DNA of 64,000 nt from contig CAWBFD010000002.1 of NCBI GenBank assembly GCA_963788115.1, positions 558,001 through 622,000 on the forward strand, given 5' to 3'. Both the position numbers and the translations under genes were made by a program. The notes beneath the pieces were generated by a model, which was not told the origin of the DNA, made no database searches, and worked only from the letters and a program-made list of their open reading frames with translations. This document shows, piece by piece, positions 33,896 to 41,781 of this stretch. Position 1 is the stretch's first letter. Each line of letters starts with the position of its first letter. Origin of the DNA: CAWBFD01 sp963788115. Its GTDB lineage: Bacteria > Actinomycetota > Thermoleophilia > Solirubrobacterales > 70-9.

Positions 33896-35280
33896 TACAT
33901 CCGCTCCGAGGCCTCGGTCAGCACGGGCCGCAGCACCGCCTCGATCTCCTCGAACTGCTCGGTGTCAGCGACGAGGGGCGGCGATAGCTGAAGCACGGGA
34001 TCGCCGCGGTCATCGGCACGGCAGATCAGCCCGCGACGGTAGAGCTCCCCCGAGAGGTAGCCGCGGAGCAGGTCCTCGGACTCCTGGTCAGAGAACCCCT
34101 CCTTGGTCTTCTGATCCTTGACCAGCTCGATCGCGTGGAAGAAGCCGTCGCCGCGAACGTCGCCGACGATCGGGATGTCGCGGAGGCGGTCGAGCATCCC
34201 CCGCAGCTCGCCCTCCTTGCGCAGGACGTGTCCGCAGAGGTCCTCGCGCTCCATGATGTCGAGGTTGGCCAGGGCCACCGCGGCTGCGATCGGGTGACCG
34301 CCGAAGGTGAATCCGTGGGTGAACATCTCCTTGCCGCTTCCGAATGGCTCGTACACACGGTCGGAGGCGATCAACGCGCCCATGGGCGCGTAGGCCGAGG
34401 TCAGGGCCTTGGCCACGGTCATCATGTCCGGCTGGAAGCCGTAGCGCTGGCAGCCGAACCAGTAGCCGAGCCGGCCCCATGCGCAGATCACCTCGTCGGC
34501 GATCAGCAGCACGTCGTACCGGTCACAGATCTCACGCACCCGCTCGAAGTACCCCTCCTGGGGAGGGATGCAGCCGCCCGCGTTCTGGAGCGGCTCGAGG
34601 ATCACCGCCGCCACCGTCTCCGGCCCCTCGAAGATGATCGCCTCCTCGATCTTGTCGGCCGCCCACAGCGGGTCTCGATCCGGAGGCCAGTGGTAGCTGT
34701 TGGTGTTGGGGACCTTGATCCCGCCGGGTACCAGGGGCTCGAAATCGGTCCGGAGCTCGGGGATCCCGGTCACCTGAAGCGCCCCCAGCGTCGTTCCGTG
34801 GTACGCGACCTCGCGCGAGACGAACTTGGTCTTACGCGGGTTGCCGGTGCGCTGGTGGTACGCACGCGCGAGCTTGATCGCCGATTCGACCGCCTCGGAT
34901 CCGCCCGACGTGAAGAAGACCCGGTTCAGATCTCCGGGCGTGAGCGAGGCGATCCGGGTCGCGAGCTCGATCGCGCGGGGATGGGCGTAGCTCCAGATGA
35001 TGTAGAAGTCCAGCTCCGCCGCCTGGCGAGCGGCGGCCTCGCCGAGCTCGGCGCGCCCGTGCCCCGCGTTGGAGCAGAACAGCCCTGACAGGCCGTCCAG
35101 GTAGCGGTTGCCGTGCTCGTCCCAGACGTAGGGCCCTTCGCCGCGGACGATGATCGGGACCTCGCCGTCCGCGTAGGCGCCCATCCGGGTGAAATGCATC
35201 CAGAGATGGCGCTTGGCCAGGTCCTGCAAGCCGCCGGCGGCGGCCGTCGTCCTCTCGGCGGTGGCGGTCGTGCTGGCCAT
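33895..35280 (-). CDS. Class III aminotransferase (putrescine/beta-alanine-pyruvate type)
   Basis: This 461-residue PLP-dependent aminotransferase has the pyridoxal Lys291 in Thr-Val-Ala-Lys-Ala-Leu-Thr-Ser-Ala-Tyr. The Asp is in Leu-Ile-Ala-Asp-Glu-Val-Ile-Cys-Ala-Trp-Gly-Arg. The N-terminus has His-Phe-Thr-Arg-Met-Gly and Tyr-Leu-Asp-Gly-Leu-Ser-Gly-Leu-Phe, as in SpuC-like polyamine:pyruvate and beta-alanine:pyruvate transaminases. It is the first gene of the operon with pucR and is divergent from the third polyamine-type transporter. Both facts support amine catabolism. The exact donor amine is not readable from sequence. Confidence 0.9.
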   Translation of the reverse strand: MASTTATAERTTAAAGGLQDLAKRHLWMHFTRMGAYADGEVPIIVRGEGPYVWDEHGNRYLDGLSGLFCSNAGHGRAELGEAAARQAAELDFYIIWSYAHPRAIELATRIASLTPGDLNRVFFTSGGSEAVESAIKLARAYHQRTGNPRKTKFVSREVAYHGTTLGALQVTGIPELRTDFEPLVPGGIKVPNTNSYHWPPDRDPLWAADKIEEAIIFEGPETVAAVILEPLQNAGGCIPPQEGYFERVREICDRYDVLLIADEVICAWGRLGYWFGCQRYGFQPDMMTVAKALTSAYAPMGALIASDRVYEPFGSGKEMFTHGFTFGGHPIAAAVALANLDIMEREDLCGHVLRKEGELRGMLDRLRDIPIVGDVRGDGFFHAIELVKDQKTKEGFSDQESEDLLRGYLSGELYRRGLICRADDRGDPVLQLSPPLVADTEQFEEIEAVLRPVLTEASERM

Positions 35281-35364
35281 CTACCCTCCTCTTTCTGCCC
35301 TCGTGTCCAGCCTCCCTCTACATACCGTACAACCGTGGATCTGCCGGAGGCGGCACATAACGGA

Positions 35365-35409
35365 GACTTAAGTCAAGATACCATCGGGGTCTTGTACGAT
35401 GCGCACAAG
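35365..35409. promoter_or_regulatory. Two palindromes in the aminotransferase/transporter divergent region
   Basis: GACTTAAGTC (35365-35374) is a perfect 10-base palindrome. CTTGTACGATGCGCACAAG (35391-35409) is an imperfect 19-base palindrome of form CTTGTnCGnnnCGnACAAG. A related half-site, CGTACAA, sits at 35326-35332 nearer the aminotransferase. These are operator candidates for the PucR protein encoded in the same cluster. Confidence 0.45.
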
Positions 35410-35437
35410 GGTTCCCGGAGGTTAGGAAGGGCGAGAG

Positions 35438-36652
35438 TTGGAAGGAGAGAGCGCGGGCGCCGCTACCGCCACGGCCGAAAGGATGGCGACGAGCACCGAG
35501 CCCTGCGTGCGGCTCGATCGCGTCAGCAAGTACTTCGACGAGCTCGCCGCCGTGCACGAGCTCAGCCTCGACATCGACCAGGGGGAGTTCTTCACCCTCC
35601 TGGGCCCGTCGGGCTGCGGCAAGACGACCACGCTGCGCGTCGTCGCCGGGTTCGAGGAGCCGACCTCGGGTCAGGTGCTGATCGACGGCGAGGACGTCGC
35701 CGGGCTCCCTCCCTATCGCCGCCCGACCAACACCGTGTTTCAGAGCTACGCGCTCTTCCCGCACCTGAGCGTCGGCGACAACGTCGCCTTCGGGCTCCAG
35801 CGCAAGCGGGTCCCCCGGGAGTCCCGATCGGGACTTGGATCCCGCAGAAGCCGACGCCGCGAGATCAAGCGGCGCGTGGAGGAGGAGCTCGAGCGAGTCG
35901 GGCTCGGGGCGGACATCAACCGCCGGCCCAACCAGCTCTCCGGCGGGATGCAGCAGCGCGTGGCGCTGGCGCGGGCGCTGGTCAACCTGCCGAAGGTGCT
36001 GCTGCTCGATGAGCCACTCGGCGCCCTCGATCTGAAGCTGCGAAAGGGCCTCCAGATCGAGCTCAAACGGATCCAGCGTGAGGTCGGGATCACGTTCGTC
36101 TACGTCACCCACGACCAGGAGGAGGCGCTGACGATGTCCGACCGGATCGCGGTGATGAACCGCGGCCGGGTCGAGCAGGTGGACGCCCCGGAGCAGGTCT
36201 ACGAGCGGCCCGCAACGACCTTCGTCGCCGGCTTCATCGGCGTCTCCAACCTGATGCCCGGGACCGTCGAGGCAGCGGGCGCGGGGGGCAGGATCGAGCT
36301 CGACAGCGGCGTGGGAATCGACGCCGACGTCAACGGATTCGTGCCCGGCGAGCGCTGCCACGCCGTCGTCCGGCCCGAGAAGCTGCGCATCACACGGCTC
36401 GACGAGGCGCCCTCCGACAACTGGCCCAGCGTGGAGGGCCAGGTCGAGAGCTCGGTCTATCTGGGGACGTCGACGCAGATCGTCGTGCGCCTGCCCGACG
36501 AGGTGAGGATGACGGTTCTGGTGCCCAACGCCGACGAGGCCGAGCGCGGCCGGCTGCCCGGCGGCGGCGCCTCCGTGCGCCTGAGCTGGGCGCCGGAGCA
36601 CATCCATCTAGTCAAGGAGTCGGCGAACACGCCGAGCCAAGGAGGCGACTGA
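35438..36652 (+). CDS. potA: Polyamine-type ABC transporter ATP-binding protein (system 3)
   Basis: This 404-residue ABC ATPase has Walker A Gly-Pro-Ser-Gly-Cys-Gly-Lys-Thr-Thr, Q-loop Phe-Gln-Ser-Tyr-Ala-Leu-Phe-Pro, signature Leu-Ser-Gly-Gly-Met-Gln-Gln-Arg, Walker B Leu-Leu-Leu-Leu-Asp-Glu-Pro and a TOBE domain. A basic insertion of about 15 residues (Arg-Ser-Gly-Leu-Gly-Ser-Arg-Arg-Ser-Arg-Arg-Arg) sits between Q-loop and signature and is absent from the other two PotA proteins. The start is TTG with AGGAAGG seven bases upstream; ATG at 35483 is the alternative. It leads a potA-D-B-C operon. Confidence 0.92.
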   Translation: MEGESAGAATATAERMATSTEPCVRLDRVSKYFDELAAVHELSLDIDQGEFFTLLGPSGCGKTTTLRVVAGFEEPTSGQVLIDGEDVAGLPPYRRPTNTVFQSYALFPHLSVGDNVAFGLQRKRVPRESRSGLGSRRSRRREIKRRVEEELERVGLGADINRRPNQLSGGMQQRVALARALVNLPKVLLLDEPLGALDLKLRKGLQIELKRIQREVGITFVYVTHDQEEALTMSDRIAVMNRGRVEQVDAPEQVYERPATTFVAGFIGVSNLMPGTVEAAGAGGRIELDSGVGIDADVNGFVPGERCHAVVRPEKLRITRLDEAPSDNWPSVEGQVESSVYLGTSTQIVVRLPDEVRMTVLVPNADEAERGRLPGGGASVRLSWAPEHIHLVKESANTPSQGGD

Positions 36653-36654
36653 AC

Positions 36655-37794
36655 ATGCTCAAGAAGCTCATGATCGCGAGCGCGACGCTGCTGGCGACGG
36701 TTGGAATCGCGGCGTGCGGCAGCGACGAAACGGTCGGGGGCGCCAGCGAAGAGGAGGTGATCGTCGCCGAATCCGGGCCGGTCGAGGGCGAGCTCACGAT
36801 CTCCAACTGGCCCGGCTACATCGATCCCGGCAAGGACGGATCCGTTGCCGAGTTCGAGGAGAAGACCGGCGTCACCGTCGATTACATCGAGGACATCAAC
36901 AGCAACATCCAGTTTTTCGGCAAGATGCAGCCACTCCTCGATCAGGGCCAATCGGGCGGGCGCGACATCATCGTCGTCACCGACTGGATGGCCAGGCGGA
37001 TGTACGACCTGGGCTACCTCGAGGAGATCAACCCCGACGACATCCCGACGGCCCTCGATAATCTGGCGCCGCAGTTCGAATCCGAGGGCGCCTATGACCC
37101 CGACCACAAGTTCTCGATCCCGTGGCAGGGCGGGATGACCGGAATCTGGGTCATCAAGGGCGAGGCCGATGACGTCACCTCGGTCAACGACCTCTTTGAT
37201 CCCAAGTACGAGGGGCGCGTGACCGTCCTGGACGAGATGCGCGACACCGTTCCGCTGGTGATGAGGGCGGATGGCGTCGACATGGCCGAAGCGACCAAGC
37301 AGGACTGGCTTGCGGCCATCGACAAGATCGGCGAGGCCGTGGACTCGGGCCAGATCCGCAAGGTCACCGGCAACGAGTACACCGAGGACCTGACGAGCGG
37401 GAACGTCGTCGCCTCCGTGGGCTGGTCCGGGGACGGGTATCTGATCGGCCGCGACGACGTCGAGTGGCGGCGCCCCGAAGAGGGCTGCAACCTCTGGTTC
37501 GACATGATGGCGATCCCGGCCGGCGCGCCCAACACGGCCGCGGCGCTCGAGTTCATGAACTTCGCCTACGAGCCTCAGGTCCAGGCCGACATCGCGGCGT
37601 GGGTGAACTACGTGACGCCGGTGGCCGGCGTCAAGGAGATCCTCGCGAAGCGGGATCCGAAGCTCGCCGAGGACCCGCACATCTTCCCCGACGAGAAATA
37701 CGTCGCGAATTGCTATCCGTACCAAGAGCCGCCGGGCGACGCGGAGGACGTGCAGGAGGTCGAGGAGGCCTGGAGCGACGCGATCTCCGGCTGA
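36655..37794 (+). CDS. potD: Polyamine-type ABC transporter substrate-binding lipoprotein (system 3)
   Basis: This 379-residue lipoprotein has a short signal peptide (Lys-Lys, hydrophobic core) and lipobox Gly-Ile-Ala-Ala-Cys (Cys near residue 21). The mature protein begins Thr-Ile-Ser-Asn-Trp-Pro-Gly-Tyr-Ile-Asp, the typical PotD/PotF first strand, and has Ser-Val-Gly-Trp-Ser-Gly-Asp in the binding cleft. Two cysteines remain after the anchor. The start lies two bases after the potA stop, preceded by GGAGG. It delivers an amine to PotBC. The nearby aminotransferase and PucR regulator make putrescine-like substrates plausible. Confidence 0.92.
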   Translation: MLKKLMIASATLLATVGIAACGSDETVGGASEEEVIVAESGPVEGELTISNWPGYIDPGKDGSVAEFEEKTGVTVDYIEDINSNIQFFGKMQPLLDQGQSGGRDIIVVTDWMARRMYDLGYLEEINPDDIPTALDNLAPQFESEGAYDPDHKFSIPWQGGMTGIWVIKGEADDVTSVNDLFDPKYEGRVTVLDEMRDTVPLVMRADGVDMAEATKQDWLAAIDKIGEAVDSGQIRKVTGNEYTEDLTSGNVVASVGWSGDGYLIGRDDVEWRRPEEGCNLWFDMMAIPAGAPNTAAALEFMNFAYEPQVQADIAAWVNYVTPVAGVKEILAKRDPKLAEDPHIFPDEKYVANCYPYQEPPGDAEDVQEVEEAWSDAISG

Positions 37795-37845
37795 TCCCGG
37801 GATCGGCGGCGCCACGGGGCCACGACGGATGCCCAGCTCGCACCG

Positions 37846-38718
37846 ATGAACCGCTGGCGCCGCCGCGTCGTCCCGTACGGGCTCCTCGCGCCCGGGGCCA
37901 TCTGGCTGGTCCTCTTTTTCGTCCTGCCCATGTACTTCATGGGCGAGCTTGCGCTGCGCTCCGGCACGTTCACCGAGGGGTTCACGTTCAACTGGGAGTG
38001 GTCGAACTTCCCTGACTCGCTCGACGGCCGCGGCGAGCAGATCTTCCGGACCTTCCTCTACTCGGGAGCGGCGACTGTCCTGGCACTGCTGATCGCCTAC
38101 CCGCTCGCTTATGCGATCGCGGTGAAGGCGAGCCCCCGTTGGCGGCTGCTCCTCCTCTTCGCCGTGATCGCGCCTTTCTTCACCACGTACCTGATCCGGA
38201 CGATCGCCTGGAAGACGATCCTCGCCGACTCCAGCCCGGTCGTCGATGTCCTCCAGTTCCTGGCGGTCATCCCCGACGACGGGCGGATCCTGGCGACCTC
38301 CGGGGCCGTGATCGCGGGGCTCACCTACAACTTCCTGCCGTTCATGATCCTGCCGATCTACGCCAGCCTCGAGCGGATCGACCTGAGCCTGATCGAGGCG
38401 GCGAAGGACCTCTACGCCTCGGCCCGCCAGGCGTTCCTGAGAGTCACCCTGCCGCTGACCGCGCCCGGGATCGTGGCCGGGGTCTTGCTCACGTTCATCC
38501 CGGCCTTCGGGGACTACGTCAACGCCCAGCTACTCGGGAGCCCGAACCAATTCATGATCGGCAACAGGATCCAGTCGCTCTACCTGAGCGACCGAAACTA
38601 CCCGGAAGCTGCGGCGCTCTCGTTCTTGATGATGGCGGCGGTCCTGATCGTGGTCCTCCTCTACATCCGCGCGGCGGGCACGGAGGCGTTCATGGGCGAG
38701 GAGGAGGAGGCCCGCTAG
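37846..38718 (+). CDS. potB: Polyamine-type ABC transporter permease (system 3, PotB-like)
   Basis: This 290-residue permease has six membrane segments. Its coupling loop reads Ala-Lys-Asp-Leu-Tyr-Ala-Ser-Ala-Arg-Gln-Ala-Phe-Leu-Arg-Val-Thr-Leu-Pro, followed by Phe-Gly-Asp-Tyr-Val-Asn-Ala-Gln-Leu-Leu-Gly-Ser, typical of PotB. It starts 51 bases after potD and ends three bases before the next start. Confidence 0.92.
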   Translation: MNRWRRRVVPYGLLAPGAIWLVLFFVLPMYFMGELALRSGTFTEGFTFNWEWSNFPDSLDGRGEQIFRTFLYSGAATVLALLIAYPLAYAIAVKASPRWRLLLLFAVIAPFFTTYLIRTIAWKTILADSSPVVDVLQFLAVIPDDGRILATSGAVIAGLTYNFLPFMILPIYASLERIDLSLIEAAKDLYASARQAFLRVTLPLTAPGIVAGVLLTFIPAFGDYVNAQLLGSPNQFMIGNRIQSLYLSDRNYPEAAALSFLMMAAVLIVVLLYIRAAGTEAFMGEEEEAR

Positions 38719-38721
38719 CCC

Positions 38722-39583
38722 ATGGCCTGGCTGCGACGAAACGCGCTCATGATCTATGCCGGGATCGCGGTGGCCTACATGCTCGTCCCGATCGCCGTGA
38801 TCGCCGTCTTCTCGTTCGGTGAGACGCCTCGGGATCGGCTCAACTTCTCGCTCGACGGCGGCTTCACGCTCGAGTACTGGGAAAACGCCTTCGCCATCAC
38901 CGAGCTGAACGACGCGATGATCCTCTCGCTCAAGCTCGCGGCGCTGACGACCCTGATCGCGACCGTGATCGGAACGCTGATGGCGCTCGCGCTGGTGCGC
39001 CACAGGTTCTTCGGCCGTCGCGGAGCGAACCTGCTGATCGTGCTGCCGATGGCGACCCCGGAGGTCGTGATCGGCGCGGCGCTGCTCTCGATGTTCGTCA
39101 TCTACGGGCTCGTGCTCGGGTTCACGACGCTCCTGATCGCGCACGTGATGTTCTCGATCAGCTTCGTCGTCATCGTCGTCCGCTCGCGGCTGATCGGATT
39201 CGACCGCTCGATCGAGGAGGCTGCGGCCGACCTCGGTGCGACGCCGCGTGCAGACCTTCCGTTATGTGACGCTGCCGCTGCTTGCGCCAGGCGTACTGGC
39301 GGCCGGCCTGCTCGCGTTCGCGCTTTCGATCGACGACTTCGTGATCTCCAACTTCAACTCCGGCACGACGGTCACGTTCCCGCTCTACGTCTACGGCGCG
39401 GCCTTGCGCGGGATCCCGATTCAGGTCAACGTGCTGGCGACGATGCTCTTCGTCGTCACCGTGGCAGCGATCGCGCTCGTCATCTGGCAGCAGCGGCGGG
39501 CGGAGCGGATGGCGGCCGTGCGTCCGGAGCAGGAGACCGAGCCCTTCGCGAGAGCCCCCGCGCCGGGTGTGGCCGGCAGCTAG
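38722..39583 (+). pseudogene. potC: Polyamine-type ABC transporter permease (system 3, PotC-like), frameshifted as sequenced
   Basis: The gene encodes a PotC-type permease, but its reading frame breaks at about 39244-39250. From 38722 the protein is normal through Glu-Ala-Ala-Ala-Asp-Leu-Gly-Ala-Thr-Pro. The rest (Val-Gln-Thr-Phe-Arg-Tyr-Val-Thr-Leu-Pro ... Leu-Ser-Ile-Asp-Asp-Phe-Val-Ile-Ser) continues in another frame to the stop at 39583. Removing one base in the CGTG after ACGCCG restores Ala-Thr-Pro-Val-Gln-Thr-Phe, which matches the two other PotC copies (Pro-Trp-Gln-Thr-Phe; Arg-Leu-Gln-Thr-Leu). So there is one extra base, through mutation or sequencing error. The break hits the loop that contacts the ATPase. 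Unshifted, the frame runs on into the following STAS gene, an artefact. Confidence 0.85.
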
Positions 39584-39597
39584 ATCCGTCATCTCGC

Positions 39598-39626
39598 TGG
39601 ACGCGAGCGCGGCGCGGTGGTATAAG
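39598..39626 (+). promoter_or_regulatory. SigA-type promoter of STAS gene
   Basis: TGGACG (39598-39603) and TATAAG (39621-39626) are separated by exactly 17 bases. The transcript would have a leader of about 95 bases before the ATG at 39730. I could not assign that leader to a known RNA class. Confidence 0.5.
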
Positions 39627-39729
39627 GGATGTACGGGCCCTAGACACCACCACCCGTGGGGTTGAGGCTCGCCGGAGGCTGAGAAAGACCGTGCCGGTCG
39701 TGTCTGGCCGAGGCTCGGGATTCCTCACC

Positions 39730-40128
39730 ATGACCAACAACTGGGAGGAATCCATTCCCGGCCCCGGGCTTGTCCTAAACGTTGTGCCCGTCGAGAACGG
39801 GTCCGTCCTCGCGGTCAGCGGCGAGCTCGATCTCGCCGTGGCTTCGCGACTCGAGCGCGAGCTTTCGCGCGCGATCTCGCTGGACGGCGAAGGGACGGTC
39901 CTGGACCTGACCGATTGTGACTTCGTCGACTCGACCGCCCTCGAGGTGATCCTGCACGCCGGGGAGCGGATCAGCCGCCTCCCACGCGCGACCAAGATGA
40001 GGGTCGTCTCTCCGAATGCGCAGGTCCGGCGGGTGATGGAGCTCACCGGGAGCGATCGCCTGCTGGCGCGCTTCGACACCCGCCGTCAGGCACTCGCTTC
40101 GCTGCCTCGGAACCCACAGCAGGGCTGA
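39730..40128 (+). CDS. STAS-domain anti-anti-sigma factor-like protein (first)
   Basis: This 132-residue STAS-domain protein has Val-Ser-Gly-Glu-Leu-Asp-Leu-Ala near residue 37 and the conserved phosphorylation-site region Asp-Phe-Val-Asp-Ser-Thr-Ala-Leu near 72, the Ser being the usual target of an RsbW-type kinase. In partner switching the unphosphorylated form captures the anti-sigma factor and frees a SigB-type sigma. The start is the ATG at 39730; upstream sequence in the same frame belongs to the shifted potC. No RsbW kinase or RsbU phosphatase is encoded nearby. Two more such proteins lie at 45205 and 56162. Confidence 0.85.
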   Translation: MTNNWEESIPGPGLVLNVVPVENGSVLAVSGELDLAVASRLERELSRAISLDGEGTVLDLTDCDFVDSTALEVILHAGERISRLPRATKMRVVSPNAQVRRVMELTGSDRLLARFDTRRQALASLPRNPQQG

Positions 40129-40175
40129 ACGCAACCGTCTCCAGTCGCTGCGTGTGGGAGCGGCTCGTTTCGGCG

Positions 40176-40201
40176 GTTTATAACCAGACACACATGGATA
40201 T
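40176..40201 (+). promoter_or_regulatory. SigB-type promoter of leader 1 and secreted protein gene
   Basis: GTTTAT (40176-40181), 14 bases, GGATAT (40196-40201). It is followed by a small hairpin, GGCGT-TAAT-ACGCC (40209-40222), at the expected start of the transcript, and then by the structured leader. This is a motif match to the SigB/SigF consensus (GTTT...GGGTAT). Confidence 0.5.
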
Positions 40202-40224
40202 ATAAGCAGGCGTTAATACGCCGT

Positions 40225-40392
40225 GGCCCGGTGGCGCGGCGAGCGATCCAGGCTTGAATCCCAGACGGGGACGCGTGCAGGGAGCTCGCCACCGGAGCGA
40301 GGCTGGGAAACGGCTTCTGTGACGGCAGGGACGAGGCGTCAGCGTAGGCGCTCCGCCACTGCTACCGGAACGACCCGACCCTAGGAGCCGTA
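40225..40392 (+). ncRNA. Structured leader RNA, copy 1 (candidate riboswitch, class unknown)
   Basis: This 170-base leader recurs at 41782-41953 with long identical blocks (for example GCGCGGCGAGCGATCCAGGCT). CCGGTGGC (40228-40235) plus GAGC (40241-40244) pairs with GCTC-GCCACCGG (40284-40295). A second stem pairs 40336-40340 with 40347-40351. ACGGCTTCT (40310-40318) is complementary, with one G-U pair, to AGGAGCCGT (40383-40391), which contains the ribosome-binding site. Pairing of those two blocks would block translation, the usual design of a translational riboswitch. It does not match the riboswitch classes I know. Confidence 0.65.
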
Positions 40393-41652
40393 GTGATGAA
40401 TCGTCTGATGACCGCAGCGGTGGCAGCGGCCGCAGCTGCTGCATTGATCTGGCCTCTCGCATCGAGCGGCGCGAACTCATACGACGTCCAGATCACGGAC
40501 CCGGCCACCGGTCAGGTCTTCAGCTTCGAGGGGATCCAGGCTGATTCGCCGGATGCAGCCGCTGACGAGGCATGGCTGCGCCTGCGGGAGCGCGCGAGCA
40601 CGGAGGTCAGTCCCGCGACCCCCGCTCCCGTCTGCAGCTGGGGTAGCTTCTATTGGCCAAACCTCGCGGGCGCGTGTTGGCGTCCCTACTCCGACGCGAG
40701 TCCGTTCAACATGCCGCTTCCTGAGAACCCGCGGCTGGTGTCGAACTCGGCCGCGATCGTCAGCCGGACGGTCGGGTTCGGTAACGGTTTGAGCTGGAAC
40801 AGCGGCGATGCCGGCACGACGAATGACTGGGATCATCCGCTGTACTTCAACCGCTCCACCGATCCGCTCTACACAATCCACTGCGTTCGCTACGCCTGCC
40901 CGGCCATGGAGGGCAAGCAGGTCCGGATCCCGGCGCAGGCGAAGGCCGCCGGCGTCTGCGTCTCGGTCTCCAACTGTGTCGATGGGCACATGGCCGTGTT
41001 CGATCAGGCGACCGGCCTCGAGTGGGACTTCTGGCAGGTCTACTCGAAGTCCGCCAGCGGCGGGACGCTCAACGTCGGCTCGGGTGGGGTCTTCAACGCC
41101 CTCGGGGACGGGCGAGGAGCCTCCTACGCGCCCCGTCAGCCGACGGGCACCGCGGGCCATTACGGGCTCGCGGCAGGGATCATTCGACCCGCGGAGCTGG
41201 AGGCGGGCTTGATCGACCATGCATTGTTCTTGGTCGTCAGGTGCGTCCGCTCTGGATGGGTGTACCCGGCCGAGCAGGACTCCGCATCCAAGTGCTCCGA
41301 TCAGACGGACGCGCCGATCCTCGGGGCCCGCTTCTACCTCGACATGAGCGACGCCGAGATCAATGCGCTCGGCATCGCGGAATGGAAGAGGGTCGTCCTC
41401 CGGGCGATCGCCGACTACGGCATGTACGTCGGAGACACTGGAGGGCCGGGGTTCGAGATCCAGCCCGAGTCTGGATCCAGCTTCACGAGCTTCGGCGGTG
41501 AGGATCCGTGGAAGGTGCTCGGTCAGCAGCTCGGGGTCCCGAGCTACACCAGCGACGGCACCACGAAGTACAGCTTCAACATCAAGGGAGCGGTCAACTG
41601 GGCCGCGAGGCTAGAGGTGGTGGATCCGTGCGTTTCACAACGCACTTGCTGA
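40393..41652 (+). CDS. Secreted cysteine-rich protein of unknown function
   Basis: This exported protein of about 419 residues has a signal peptide (Met-Asn-Arg-Leu-Met, then Ala/Val-rich, ending near Ser-Ser-Gly-Ala-Asn at residue 28). The mature protein has about 11 cysteines. Motifs include Ser-Pro-Phe-Asn-Met-Pro-Leu-Pro, Asp-Gly-His-Met-Ala-Val-Phe-Asp, Glu-Trp-Asp-Phe-Trp-Gln-Val, Ile-Asp-His-Ala-Leu-Phe and Leu-Asp-Met-Ser-Asp-Ala-Glu-Ile, and near the end Tyr-Val-Gly-Asp-Thr-Gly-Gly. The composition suggests a beta-rich carbohydrate-active or carbohydrate-binding fold, but I cannot assign a function. Alignment of its leader with the second copy puts the start at GTG 40393 (same 5-base spacing from AGGAG) rather than ATG 40396. 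The leader and a SigB-type promoter imply tight control. Confidence 0.8.
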   Translation: MMNRLMTAAVAAAAAAALIWPLASSGANSYDVQITDPATGQVFSFEGIQADSPDAAADEAWLRLRERASTEVSPATPAPVCSWGSFYWPNLAGACWRPYSDASPFNMPLPENPRLVSNSAAIVSRTVGFGNGLSWNSGDAGTTNDWDHPLYFNRSTDPLYTIHCVRYACPAMEGKQVRIPAQAKAAGVCVSVSNCVDGHMAVFDQATGLEWDFWQVYSKSASGGTLNVGSGGVFNALGDGRGASYAPRQPTGTAGHYGLAAGIIRPAELEAGLIDHALFLVVRCVRSGWVYPAEQDSASKCSDQTDAPILGARFYLDMSDAEINALGIAEWKRVVLRAIADYGMYVGDTGGPGFEIQPESGSSFTSFGGEDPWKVLGQQLGVPSYTSDGTTKYSFNIKGAVNWAARLEVVDPCVSQRTC

Positions 41653-41781
41653 GCGTGCAGCGAATCGATGACAAAGCTCTGCGCGGGCACCGGGCGGCCG
41701 CGAGGCGGCGGCGTTGATGCCGGCGCGGCTCAGAGGTCGGCTTGCCCGAGATCCCCCCGGGGTATATCCTCGAATGGCTTG

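Noticed and set aside
39640..39725. TPP-like sequence (GGCTGAGAAAGACC) before the STAS gene
   Set aside because: Only the CTGAGA block resembles a TPP riboswitch; the other conserved blocks are missing and the gene is not a thiamin gene.
38722..40128. One long open frame spanning potC and the STAS gene
   Set aside because: It is an artefact of the potC frameshift: after 39243 the translation is unlike permeases until the STAS start at 39730, and the true permease end is in another frame.
40350..40362. GCCACTG in leader 1, similar to the B12 box
   Set aside because: Copy 2 of the leader does not keep it and no other cobalamin-riboswitch block is present.
41740..41766. SigB-type promoter for leader 2
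   Set aside because: GGGTAT is present but the -35 position reads GGCTTG or CTTGCC, not a GTT box, so I do not list it as a feature.
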